DNA of 64,000 nucleotides from positions 15,872,854 through 15,936,853 of the forward strand of contig CP093830.1 of NCBI GenBank assembly GCA_033063855.1, in the 5' to 3' direction. Of this stretch, positions 35,570-46,656 are shown piece by piece (positions within the stretch are counted from its first letter, which is position 1; every line of letters begins with the position of its first letter). Source of the stretch: Smittia aterrima (taxonomy: Eukaryota; Arthropoda; Insecta; Diptera; Chironomidae). The notes beneath the pieces were generated by a model. It had not been told where the DNA came from and made no database searches. It saw nothing but the letters and a program-made list of their open reading frames with translations. The position numbers were made by a program, and so were the translations under genes.

Positions 35570-35882
35570 AAACAAGGAGAATAAATATTTTTCTTTCCAG
35601 CGAGTGAAGCTTTCCTATAAAAACTTTCTCTTCCAGTCTGGAAGACGTTTGTGCTTTAAATTCAACAAATTGTTGTGACTTGCCTTGTTGGGACTAGTGA
35701 AGAAAATTGAAATCTAATTTTTAAATCGAAGGAATCTTGCTTGGAACTCCTCCATTGACTTTCAAATCGTCTTTTTCACCAGCATTAAATCAAACATCTG
35801 CGTCTTGCCCTTGCTTTATAGAGGGATATTTATGAGGGAAATTTTTTGTTTTAGTCATCAGAGGAGAGTTAAAGTTTGCTGC
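35570..35882. other. Pickpocket 3' flank
   Basis: About 310 bp between the pickpocket stop codon and the hAT-like element. AATAAATA near 35580 can serve as the polyadenylation signal. Nothing else is seen. Confidence 0.45.
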
Positions 35883-37039
35883 CTTTAAAATAGACTTGGC
35901 CATTATCCGGACAAAATAAAAATTGGATAATTGGATATTTGTCCAGTAGTTTTTGTCCATTATCCGGACAATCCGGACAATTTTGGATAATTCTTAAACC
36001 CCTTTAATACATACCTTTGTATGATTTTTATCAGTCCTGATCAAGTTTTAAAGCTTTATTATTGCAATCGCATGTTTTTAAATTATAAAGCGAATGTTTT
36101 ACTTCATATTTATGAAGTAACTTTTAAGAAAACATAATACGTGAAGCTTTTGGGAACTAGTTTTGTTTTCGTTGCCATCCCAGCTGCTAACATCGACGAC
36201 CAGTTTAAGAGGTTTTAATCTGTCATTCCGTTGAATGTCCTCAAGGATTTCATATTTCATTGGTGAATAACGAAATATTTTGATGATCTCACGCATTCGG
36301 CAGATTGAATCGTTTTAGATTTTTTCGAGCTCGTAACTTCCTTGATCTTCTTCGTTTTTGTTTTGTCATGTTTCTTCTTATCAAAAAGATTTTTAAAATA
36401 AAAATTACAAATCTTGGTTTATTTGCTTACCAAATTAACCATCGTCTCTGCATTGCATTTTCCTTTGATTTTAACTAATCTCAAATTTAAGAAAGTTTTC
36501 TCTTCTTTTCGTTCGGTGTTTGCGTAATGCAAGTTAATATTCAGATAGCGATGATCCATCGAGAATAATTAAAAATTTCTTGGCCTGTTCTTTCAAACCC
36601 TTAATTTTGATTTTCGTTTAGTCTTCAATTTGATGAAAGAACGACAATATTAATCATTAAATTCCTTGTCATTTGAAATATTGAAGGAAATTTTAAGACA
36701 AGAGATTGGCGAATGAATTTGGTTCGAGCAATTTGATTGAACGTTAAATTCGATTCAAACACCATTCGAGCTACAGAAATATTTCCTTACAAATGACGAC
36801 ATTTCTATCTTTAACGATACGATCCCGGCAAAATTTGTTTAAAACTAACCATATTTAACGACTAAATAGCTAAAAGAAAAAAAAATTCCTAAAAAATATT
36901 TGCTCAACTCTAATTTAGAAATTTTTGTGAATTATCCATTATCCGGTCAAATTTCGTGGATAATGGACATGGATAATAGGCTTGGATTATCCGGATATTG
37001 GATAATGGATATCCGGACAAGGCCAAGTCTACTTTAAAA
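35883..37039. mobile_element. Decayed hAT-like DNA transposon with 8-bp target duplication
   Basis: The element is 35891..37031 (1141 bp). Its ends are inverted: TAGACTTGGCC at the left and GGCCAAGTCTA at the right. Both sides are flanked by the octamer CTTTAAAA (35883..35890 and 37032..37039), the target-site size of hAT elements. Subterminal regions carry repeated ATTATCCGGACA/TGTCCGGATA words in both orientations, as expected of transposase-binding sites. Inside, the minus-strand stretch 36296..36099 reads like a hAT transposase fragment (EILEDIQRNDRLKPLKLVVDV). The rest of the transposase is missing or too mutated to read, so the copy is non-autonomous. Confidence 0.85.
36099..36296 (-). 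pseudogene. hAT transposase remnant
   Basis: A 65-codon open stretch inside the hAT-like element. IFRYSPMKYEILEDIQ followed by RLKPLKLVVDVSSWD matches the block just before the conserved TRWNST region of hAT transposases, with the TRW part already corrupted. No flanking exon completes it. Confidence 0.6.
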
Positions 37040-37676
37040 TGTTCATTTAAACTTTTTCGAAACTTCTCCTTCCAACAAAGCACTTCAAATTAAAATGCGA
37101 AGCCTAAACAATGAAAACGAAAAGCCCTTCAGTGATATTTTGATTGAATTGCTTTACTTCACGGTTGTTTTAATAATAATTTCTTCCAGCCATCGTGAGC
37201 TTTATTAATCGAAGTTTTATTAAAATTGTGAATTTGAATTGACGGTCGAAAGGAAACTTTTTCGGTTTCAATAACAACATTTGTTGCTAAAAATTTCAAC
37301 CGCAATCTTTGTTTTGCTTTTTGATTTAGAAAGTCGAAGAGAATGTGACGTCGAAGTTGTTGTCGTGTTGTGAGGAGTCCTTCTAAGAAACAGCTTCATG
37401 CTTTACCTCATCTCGGCCATTTCTAACCTTCCAAATGATTTATTAATGACATTAAAAGCTTTTCAGCTAGCGCTTTCACGCTCAGAAATTATCCAATTTA
37501 CACAAGAAAACCCGCTGTCGAGAGGGGCGTTGAATGTTTAGCGCTTCAACCAAATCCGAGAACTGGTTATTCTTGTTAAAACTTCTTCTTTTTGTTTATT
37601 GAAGAATTCGAAAAACAAATTATTTATTCGCTTGCAGCAATTACAAAATTTTATTGTTGCTCTCTTTCATTTTTAA
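37040..37676. other. Intergenic interval between the hAT-like element and the CLIP protease
   Basis: About 640 bp of AT-rich sequence with no coding potential seen. It should include the protease 3' UTR. Confidence 0.4.
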
Positions 37677-39586
37677 TTAGGGGCGAACATTAGCCTCGAT
37701 CCAAGGGATGAAGCTTCCAACCTTTTTAAGAAAAAAAAGGAAAGATTACCGTTATTGTATGAGAACGATTAGAAAATAAGTTTTTTCTTACTCGAGTGTA
37801 AACTCCTGGCCAATTTTCCATACCGCAAGGAGATGGTCCATAAGAGACTAGACCAGCTAAATACCAGTAAGGAGGAGTTCCACGTTCATTTTGACGCATC
37901 AAAGGGCCTCCAGAGTCACCTCGACTGAAGAAATAAATTAAAGCAACGTTTTCGTTTTCTTTGGACTTCTTACCAACTGTCAAAGCCCTTCTTTCCACCA
38001 GCACACACTTGCGATCCAATAATCTGACGGTTCTCGCTGCTGTAGACTCTTTGACAATCATTATTAGAAACGCCATCAACATTTACCTTGAGCTTGAGAT
38101 TCGATGCCGAAACAGTCTCAGTTTTGCCTTTTTCGAACGAAACAACCCAAAGAAAGTAAATCTCACGATAAAAGTTTTTCTTAACAATCAAAACTAACCC
38201 CAACCAGCAACACTTAAAGTTTGCTTCTCAAATAAATTATTTCGGATTGTTGAATCGACAGGCAAGCAAATGGGTCTAATGAAAGTTGTGATTGGAGCTT
38301 CCCGAGATAGTCTAAGCAGAGCAATATCGTTGTGTTGGTTGGACCCTTGGGGGTCGTAATTACTGTGCGGGACCTAGGTAAAATATTGAGAACATGTGAC
38401 TAATAAAGTTTATTAAATTAGAAAGTTTTGACTTCAGTCATCGTTCGAACCTTTTCCTCGATTGGAATGTCAACTGGCGGATCATTACAGACAGTTCCAT
38501 CAGTAAACGAATCGTCACAATCTGTATCAGTTGTTGTGTCCCATTCTCCAAGTCTAACGCCTAACATAAAAACGAAGAGAGTTTTTATTTTTATTCTTTG
38601 CCATTCACATCGATTTGATTTCATATACGAACCAGACAAATTCCAAGTTGTTGGCAAGTCTTTCCCATTAACGCAATGTGATGCTAAAGAACAAAGCTTT
38701 TAGTCGCTTGAAATGTCAGGAGAATGTTTCTAAACGTTTACCCGTTAACACGTATCGATTATTAATCAATACTCCGCCACAATGGAATCCTTTACGATTG
38801 TTTGGCTTCGAATATTCAAGCAGAACCATCCATGGATATTCATCGATTACTGTCGCATTTCCTCCATAAATTCTGTTCTCCGCATCAATTCCACAATTAG
38901 GTGATTTTGGTAGAAGATTGTTTTGTGATTGGGGCGGTTGAACTGGAGAGATAGGCGAGGGAGTTGGCTGTGGTTGGGGTGGTGTTGGTTGCGGCTGAGA
39001 AGTCTCACGACAACACACAAGAGGTTGACCATCTCTGAATCCACATTGAGAAAGACTCAAGAACAATCGATCCTAATAACGACAATGATAATTGAGAGTA
39101 AACAGAAACGAGAAATCACTCAACGCAAACATCACGGAACGATAACTTAATTTCAACAAAGATTCGTCTGAATGGAGCGAAACGATTGAGTTACCTGAGT
39201 GCTTGCTGGTCGTTTGTTGTAGATTTCCAGAAGCGGAGGACAATTTTTGAAGTAAACGCAATCACCTTAAATAGATTTGAATATTTAATATTTTCTGGTT
39301 TTCCCCGGATTGCTATACAAATAGTTGATTCGACATACCTCTCCATTGATCTGGTGTGAAGCATCTTCCAAAGCTTTCTAGTATCAAAAAATGTTCGGAG
39401 ATTAATTTTTTTTTTCTACGAAAAACTTTATGTGTCAAAAGTCAAAATGTCAAGCAAGTTTCTTCTTTTTTTTTGTGGTGATAGAGTCGACGATTCTAAG
39501 AAGGAAATTACAAAGGTTCAAGGGAACTCACGTCCAAAGCTCGAGCTAACTAAACTAGCAAGAGAACACAGAAGCAGAAACTTCAT
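37677..39586 (-). CDS. CLIP-domain serine protease
   Basis: Secreted zymogen of the type used in melanisation and Toll cascades. Ten exons: 39586..39532, 39377..39339, 39265..39195, 39072..38742, 38683..38633, 38560..38451, 38373..38199, 38127..37974, 37924..37792 and 37721..37677, 387 aa. Order: signal peptide (KFLLLCSLASLVSSSFG); CLIP domain with six cysteines (GRCFTPDQW through GQPLVCC); a Pro/Gln-rich linker; activation site IYGG after NR; protease domain. The catalytic triad is complete: His in LTASHCV, Asp in NDIALLRL, Ser in CRGDSGGPL (Arg where Gln is usual). IYGG preceded by Arg implies trypsin-like activation. The extra Cys pair CDDSFTDGTVC is typical of the easter/PPAE-like group. 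Confidence 0.93.
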
Positions 39587-41095
39587 TACGAACTTTTAAT
39601 CACGATGACTCTATCTGATATTATGCGATGTGACCGTCTGGTCAACTAACGTCAGACTAAAATCAAGTTTCACATGCGGACAATCTTGTTTTGTAAAACG
39701 AAGAGAATGAATAAATTTATTCTCAGTACTTGAAGATTTTTGTAAACAGTCGGACAGAGAAAACGAAACCCGGAATATTAAGCTTGATAATTTTCTTCGG
39801 TTGTATAAAGAGTCGTTTTAACGAAGCTTTTATTTAGTTTCGATGTCTTAGCAAATGCAAAACATTCATCCAAGGTTAACGAGTTCTCTTCTTAAGTTCA
39901 ATGTCTGCAATGTTTGCTTGATGCTTCCCTAAAGAGAGTCACTTTGTTTGCTTTGAAGGCTCGCGAAGATAAACTCTGTTTATGAACTCCATTGCTTTAA
40001 AAATGTTGCTAAGAACAATTTAAAAGACTGTTGCATCAACATCGCCCCAAAAAAAAGTTGACAAGAAACTTTTTCTTCTCGACAAAGCTTCCCTCTCATC
40101 TTCTTCAAATTGTGTAATTTATGAGCAGCAATAAAAAAACTTTTACAATAAAAATCTCTTTAGGAAAGGTTGAAGGAGATAAGAATAAACATTTCTGAGG
40201 AGCATCGAGGTGCTTTGTCGATAATAATAGATTTGAAATTATTAGTAGCCCTAGGGGAGGGAAGATGAGTTGAAAAATTGCTTAATGGTTTTACTACCTT
40301 TTATTAAAGCTTTTTTAATTTGTTAAGAGAAGAAATAATTGAAAAAGAAGTTGAGTAGAAGAAAGTTCATAGTTAAGACAAAGGAAGATCAACGCCCGAT
40401 CTGATTACTTGGCTGCTATAACTCAAACCATAAAAAATGTCATTTAAAGTTGAATAAAAACATTTCACTCGATGAAAGATAAAAACTCATGAAGATGAAA
40501 TGCAGATGCTTCAAAGAAATTGACGCACAGAAAGCTTTTTATTCCGATGAGTGGAAAATTTCTTCGTTGAGGTTTTTTACGCAAATTACGTAGAACTTGA
40601 AGTGAGGGCGACAATTTTTTTTAGTAATTTGGAAGAGGCAGAGAATAATATTTCACTTATAAATCCAAACACACTCACTCCTCACTCCTTTGAGTTATTG
40701 TAATTTACGAACGACACCTAGCGTGTTTTATACAAGCACTTCCATACTTCCATCTTTGAATTGAGATCAAGTTTGAGTCTAAATCCTTCTCTGAGAAAAC
40801 GAAGCGTGGCTTACATTTAAATCATTTGTTTTTTTTCCCAACATTCATAGCATTGTTGTCGATAAAAAGTATTAGAAAGTTTCGAGTTACTGCTTGAATT
40901 TCAAAGCCTTTTAGATAATTTAGCACTCGTGCGAGGGTTGTAAATTTTTCTTTTGTTCCACGTAATTCAAATATTTCTCGTAATGAGATATCGCAGAGCT
41001 TTGTTTAGAATTTTATGAGGAGCGAAATATCATTTGAGTTTAAAATTTTAAAAAGATTTAGTAGCATCGGATTTATTTTTCTAATTAGAGTTTAA
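39587..41095. other. Gene-poor interval
   Basis: About 1.5 kb between the CLIP protease start and the RBM18 stop. AT-rich, no ORF of note, no repeats recognised. Confidence 0.5.
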
Positions 41096-41779
41096 TTAAT
41101 AAGGTTTGTGTCTTCTTTTGTTATAGTTTTGGTATCTGCCAGAGCTGGTTGATGGTGGATCTTTGTTAAACTGGTATTTCTTGATGAGTGGTTCGGACGG
41201 CTGAGCATTTTTGTTCAAGTTAATTTCAAAGTCATTCGATGAGTTTTGGAGATTTTTAAGTTGCTCTTCGATTTGTTGGATTTTGCTTTTCTTATCTGCT
41301 ACTGAAGATTTTGAAAAACTTCCAGCTGCAAGTGCAGGGATTTTCAAATGTCTCGATGACTTTCCGTCATCAACTGCATCGACATGCTTAGCGTAGCGGA
41401 TGGCGACATGTTTGTGACCAATCTTCTTATTGTTCAATTTATTCAGAACATTAATTGTGTCCTCGGCCTGAAAATAGGTTTATTAATAAATCGATATTGA
41501 CGCAAATCAGTTTTTACACTTACTGTTTTATATTTAACGAACGCGAAACCTTTGGGTTGACCAACATTAGATCCCATTGTATGATAAACGAAGTTGAAGT
41601 TTTCGATTTCCCCATATTTACGCAGAATTTGGATTAGTTGAAACCAATAATCACAGGACGAATGAAAAGTTAATAAAAGCAAATATATTTTAATTAGATT
41701 TTACTTACTCGGTGACTCTAAGATCTAAGTTTCCGATCCATAACTTATCAGTCTGCAGTTGAGGAAGCTCTTTCGACAT
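41096..41779 (-). CDS. RBM18: RNA-binding protein 18 homolog
   Basis: Single-RRM nuclear protein. Exons 41779..41709, 41644..41524 and 41467..41096, 187 aa (human RBM18 is 190). RNP2 is LWIGNLD, directly before the first intron; RNP1 is GFAFVKY. The C-terminal half has the family's KKSKIQQIEEQLKNL helix and a basic tail (YNKRRHKPY). The second intron is normal. The first has a strong GTAAGT donor but no AG anywhere before the resumed reading frame. The frame is kept only if splicing ends at ...TTATTG|GTTTCAA, giving VTEFQLIQILRKYG, exactly where homologs continue. That implies a GT-TG intron or a sequence error at one base. Confidence 0.88.
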
Positions 41780-42094
41780 TTTTTCCTAACTATATGATAA
41801 TTGGACGAGCTAAAACTTAAAACTAAATTTTCTTGAGATTTAAAAACAAAATTGAGATCTGAACCGGTTCAATAAAATCATAGCTTACATTATTTCTAGA
41901 TGTGACACTTCCAGATTTTCCACTGCATAAATCATTCATCAAGACGAATTTTAAATTTAATTTGATTTTGGATTAGAAGGAACGATAGAAATTCAGGAAT
42001 GAAATGTGCAATTGAAACTCGTCGTGTCTTATCTAGATATATTGTTATCTATGATAAACATTCAAAAAAATCCGGTAATTTAATATTTTTTTAT
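41780..42094. other. Intergenic interval, RBM18 promoter and trypsin 3' side
   Basis: About 315 bp. It contains TATC/GATA words (for example TTATCTAGATATATTGTTATC near 42030-42050) but no coding sequence. Confidence 0.4.
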
Positions 42095-43104
42095 TCATTG
42101 GGAAAGTCTATAAAAATATGAAATCAAAACAGCAATCGTAATTATCACAGAGTTTCCAGCGATTTTTGAGGAATCGCCTGCAAGAATCCACTTCCGATAA
42201 TGAAAGACATCAATATAAACGCCAGGAAAGTTTTGCTTTGCACACTCGACTCCGTTGGAAACGACACCTGTTATAACTCCTGAACAATCAAGTGGACCTC
42301 CAGAATCGCCTTGACATGAATCTGCGATATTCGGTCCATTGAAATTTCCAGCACAAAACATTCCAGTGAGAACATTTCCGTTGTGTCGCGATGGCTGATT
42401 GCATTCACTTTTCAAATTAATTCTCACATTCGCTGCTTGCAATCGATTCGGCTGGATTTTACCTTGGTAAGCTAATGTTCCCCAACCGGAAATGGTACAA
42501 ATTGTTCCAGCTACAAATGCTCTAACCGGCAAGGCAATCGGCTGAACGGTTGGATGATTTGCTGGAACAACTTCCGAGAGCGTTATCAGTGCAATGTCAT
42601 TATCAAAAGTGTTTGAATTGAATTTTTTATGACCAACGACTTTAGAAGCTCTGATATACAAAGTGTTGCTATCTCGAACGTATCGATCAAGGCTTCCCAT
42701 TGCAACGATGAAATATGATCCGCTCAAGTATCTACCATTGCTAATAACACAATGAGCGGCAGTTAAAACTGTTCTGTTATCTATAAGAGCTCCCCCACAT
42801 ATGTGACCCTTTCCATATTCTGATCGGTCTTCGGAGTAAATCCGAATCGACACTTGATGCTGTACAATAAAAATTATTTAGAAATCTGAACTTCTCGGCA
42901 TCAGATCCTCTCAAACCTTAAATCCATTGAAATTCGTTACGTTGAATCCTGAGAAATAAAAGAAAATTAATAGACGGACTGAAAGTCCTTGAAATTCAAC
43001 AAACCTCCAACAATTCGTGACTCAATATCCTTTGCATTAACTAAGTTATTTAGGAAAAATACTACGGCAGTAGAAATTAAAACTGCGAAAAATTTGTCAG
43101 ACAT
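42095..43104 (-). CDS. Trypsin-like serine protease with C-terminal hydrophobic tail
   Basis: Exons 43104..43005, 42948..42917 and 42859..42095, 298 aa. The start is the Met of SDKFFAVLISTAVVFFL, a signal peptide; an in-frame ORF extends upstream. The activation site is ESR|IVGG. The triad is His in LTAAHCV, Asp in DNDIALITL and Ser in CQGDSGGPL. The pocket residue six before the Ser is Asp (ADSCQGD), so cleavage after Arg/Lys is expected. After the normal end of the fold (YRKWIL) come about 26 extra residues, ending in a hydrophobic run (SVIITIAVLISYFY) and a short polar end, which looks like a GPI signal or a transmembrane tail. GATAAGATA lies in the upstream region (43180..43172). The gene follows RBM18 on the same strand. 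Confidence 0.9.
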
Positions 43105-43388
43105 TGCTTTTAGTTTGTGAAGAGAAAATTGAATGAAGCTGAAGACCAAACTTTTTTCCAAACGTGTTGCGTATCTTATCTCTATTGAACAAGGCTGATA
43201 ACTCTGATAAAACAAATCGCTCAATAAAAGCTTGAGGAAGGTGAATGATGACTTTCTGACTGCTTATCAATCTCAATGACTCATTGCTCTTATGTTGGGG
43301 ATCCCTTTAACAAATTAACAAATTTTAATTTAATATCAAATTTTATTTTCTAAAAATGAGTTAAGACAGTCGATTTTAATCATGAAAG

Positions 43389-44242
43389 TTATCGTGATGA
43401 GCCTCCTGGTTTAGCTTTTGGGATTTTCTCGAGCAAAGCTGAAATTTCTTTCTTTTCGTCGAATGACTTCCATAACTCAAACAGATTAACGATTGCTCTA
43501 GCGATTTCTTGAATTTTCTCCATGTCAACGTTAAGTTCGGCGAACCAGTGCTTGATTTCCTTTTGAAGAATTACACATGCAATCTGAAGTGCTCCTATAG
43601 CGATCTGTAGAAATAAGGATTAGATTGTGTCTGATTAATGAAATTGCTACTTACTTGATGAGGCGGGTACAATAAGCTGACGTCAGTTCTGAGAGAGTCG
43701 TTGATTATTCTCCATGTGAGTGTTAGAAGTTGTTCTTCTTGTCCAATGTCTTGAATCAGAAGCAGCAACGGTCGGTAGGGTTGATAAACGATAAGACAAC
43801 AATCGAGATTCTCAAGCAAATAAAATTCACATTCGAGAATATGTTTCGAGTGATAGGGATAATCTTGTGTGTAAGCATAGCCGAATTTGTTCTTGATCAC
43901 ATTAGCGCAAGATCCAGCGAGACGATTGGCTGAGATAACTCCAAATTCCTCTACTTTGCTTGATAGAAAAATGCAGGTTGGAGCGAGAAGGAATGGATCG
44001 ACGTTCTTTAACGAGTTCCTTGCGTAAAATCGTTTGAAGTATACTGTGGCTGTGGCAATGACCTGCTGACGAAGCTTGTGCTGTTCTCCAAGTACTTGTA
44101 TGAAGTTTGCGAAGAAAATAAAGATTTTTGTGTATTCTTCTTCTGTTAGAAAAGCCGCGTCAGTTTGTCGTTCCCTTATCAGATCCTGTTTGTCGAGTAG
44201 CCATTGTTGATAGTGTGAGCTCTTCCAGAAGTTTCCAGCCAT
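43389..44242 (-). CDS. CycC: Cyclin C
   Basis: Partner of CDK8 in the Mediator kinase module, nuclear transcription control. Two exons, 44242..43655 and 43604..43389, phase 0, 267 aa, the same length as fly cyclin C. The N-terminus MAGNFWKSSHYQQW is diagnostic. Cyclin box 1 holds LRQQVIATATVYFKRFYA and LAPTCIFLSSKVEEFG; box 2 holds DCCLIVYQPYRPLLLL and LYPPHQIAIGALQIAC. The C-terminus is LLEKIPKAKPGG. No damage seen. Confidence 0.97.
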
Positions 44243-45008
44243 CGAATAATTCTATTTAGGAACTTTAAAACAGTCAGAAAGAGTTTTTATACACTAAATT
44301 ATTTTTTTGTTTACGACTTGCAAAGCCAGATGTCACTATTTTTATTCTGCATGAAAAGCTTACAAGGGGTAATACAAAACTCATTATCAGTCGAATGAAC
44401 ATAGTGTTCTTTCTCTTTTTTCAGTTAATATTTTATTTATGTTGCCTTTATGAAATATATTATATTATTAGACAACTCAATGTATTGGAGTTTTAAAAGT
44501 ATTGGGTAACAATAACAAGACTGACAGCGCAACTGAATGCTATTATTTTTCTCGCAAGAGCAAAAAGTTTTTGCCAAAAACACAATTAGCAAGTCTTGTT
44601 TTATGCGATTCGGTTTTTTTTTACGGAATCCTATAATTTTTATGATCCTTAAACAAATTGAAATAATGTCGAAGGACAGTATCCTTTAATTCTGTTGACG
44701 AGTTTATTATTTCTTGATACAACCACGGATATTTCAAAAACAAGAAATTATTGGTTTATGTTTGGTGACTTCCATCAAAGCAGGTCCTGGAAAACTCGCT
44801 GATGGGACCTTCGAGCTGATTATTTTGGTAGAATTAGTTTAATACTTCGCACGGATGATGATTATACTTATTATATTTAATTCTCATCTTCAAAACATTT
44901 AATGATTAAATTTTATTCTAAAAATTGTTCTATGATATATTGATTTGCATTGCTTAATGTTTTTGCTCTCTCTTGCTGCAGGTCAAGTGGTCGGCACTGG
45001 GATACCAT
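44243..45008. other. Gene-poor interval
   Basis: About 770 bp between the cyclin C start and the zinc-finger relic. AT-rich, no ORF or repeat of note. Confidence 0.45.
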
Positions 45009-45906
45009 TTAGTGAAACACCATTTGACTTTTAGTCATTTGTTTGCTGCAAGTTGGGCATGAAACCATCATATGGATCCATTTGTGCTTTGAGTAGTTGT
45101 TTCTAGTCATCGTTTTGCCACATGTTGGACATGAAATCATCATATGGATTATCATATGAACCTGATTGATTTCGTGCTTCCAAGCCCAATGAGTCTTCTG
45201 GTTGTACTTGGAGAAAAACTTTTTTCCACAATCGCCGCATTTGAATGTTGGATTTGATGTGTGCCTATCAATGTGGCTTTGATAGTAACGTTCGCTCATA
45301 AAACGATGACAAATTGTGCAAGGAACTTTGAAATGAGATGTCAGATGGATCTTGATATGGTTCTTGGTTTTCATGGACACATCTTTCATGAATTCGTAAT
45401 CCTGTTTTGGTTGAAAATGAGGACAAAATGTGCACTCAAACTTAATTACTGGTTTCGTTGCGTAATCTCCATGTCGCTTGTTCTGTTGATGATTTCTTAA
45501 ATAAGCCTTTTGTGCGAAGTTTTGATTGCAGGTTTCACACAAGTACTTTTCACATGTATTTACATTTAGAGCACAACCATCTTGTGCCTTTGTGATGAGA
45601 TTGCGAAATGTGAATCTATTTGCAGTTGTTTCACTTGAATTGTTGATCACAGTATGGACAATCGGAGATTTTCTCAGATTTAGTCTTTAAGCAACAATTT
45701 TCGCATTTCTTATGAGTAGTGTTACAAACTTTTAAATGAACTTTGAAGTGTGCTGAGTGATTGCTAATAAGTCCGCAGTTTCGGCAAACGAAATACGAAT
45801 CGAATAATGATGTAGATCTTCTCCATTATTCGTTAGTTTTCCACAATACAATTTTCACTTCTGGTTGATCAGCAGACTCTGGATCATCTTGAGGATATTC
45901 TTCCAT
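45009..45906 (-). pseudogene. Broken C2H2 zinc-finger gene
   Basis: The minus strand from the ATG at 45906 encodes an acidic leader (MEEYPQDDPESADQ...) and meets a TAA after 26 codons. The same frame continues with zinc-finger-like pairs (YFVCRNCGLISNHSAHFKVH and CENCC...CPYCDQQF) and stops again. The remaining fingers follow in a different frame (45650..45009: CETCNQNFAQKAYLRNHQQ, CTICHRFM, CGDCGKKFFSKYNQKTH, CPTCGKTMTRNNYSKH, CPTCSKQM). No GT/AG pair I could find removes the stop and repairs the frame, so this looks like a pseudogene. A sequencing error or an unusual gene structure is the alternative. Several of the last fingers also lack spacing or His ligands. Confidence 0.6.
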
Positions 45907-46330
45907 TGCGAACTTTACATTTGTAGATGCGAACTGATCGAAAACTGAAATTCTTTGCTTTCTATTTTAATTAATTCGATATCACGAAGCGTAAACAAAC
46001 TTTTTGCGAGGAACTTTAGCGCGCTGATCGTTTAGACCTTTTGAATTTTATATATAATCCAACACCAATGACGCTCTAGATCGGACATTCGGTTTATATT
46101 ATAGAAATTTAAGACTTAAGAACCTACTTCACTGCTGGATCGGTGAATCATGTACTCCAATGTGTTTTCTCTGTTAACTGTAACAATTCAAAAATCATGT
46201 TCGTTATCGTGCTTAAATATATTTTACGTGCCCTTTAGTTGAAGCAAATCAAAATTTATTGAAGCGAAAATTTTTCAATTCTTGAAAGATATTTTCTCGA
46301 GTTTTTGAACGCTCTCCTAAATAATTCAAG
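45907..46330. other. Divergent interval between the zinc-finger relic and UQCR11
   Basis: About 420 bp. It should hold the UQCR11 promoter; no TATA box in a convincing position was found. TATATAATCC near 46053 is AT-rich but remote. Confidence 0.4.
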
Positions 46331-46567
46331 ATGATGAGACTTCCAGTTGGTAAGAAACAAGCAGAACAAGCCGTTCGTTGGTAAGACAAGTTGCATAAAC
46401 TTTAGATTTGTGTTTTAAATTGTTAGATAATCAATTTCAATTTTAGGGTATCCTCGTTAGCTGGATTTGGTGGAGCTGCTGGCCTCGGTCTTCTCTACAT
46501 GACTGACTGGAAACTTGTTCTCCAGTATGTTCCATTCTACGGCGGAAAGTTTGTCAAGGATGAATAA
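46331..46567 (+). CDS. UQCR11: Cytochrome bc1 complex subunit 10 (6.4 kDa)
   Basis: Small single-span subunit of respiratory complex III in the inner mitochondrial membrane. Two exons, 46331..46380 and 46447..46567, joined in phase 2 over a 66-bp intron (GTAAGA to ATTTTAG), 56 aa. The diagnostic part is TDWKLVLQYVPFYGGKFVKDE after a Gly/Ala-rich membrane segment (LAGFGGAAGLGLLYM). AATAAA follows at 46591. There are two adjacent Met codons at the start; either could initiate. At this size it is easily missed by ORF finders. Confidence 0.9.
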
Positions 46568-46656
46568 ATTCCTAACTATTCATGTAGCAGAATAAATGCA
46601 TCAAAATAAAATGCGAAATCGTCAGCGTTAAGTTCAAGTTTATTGAAGTGAATTAT

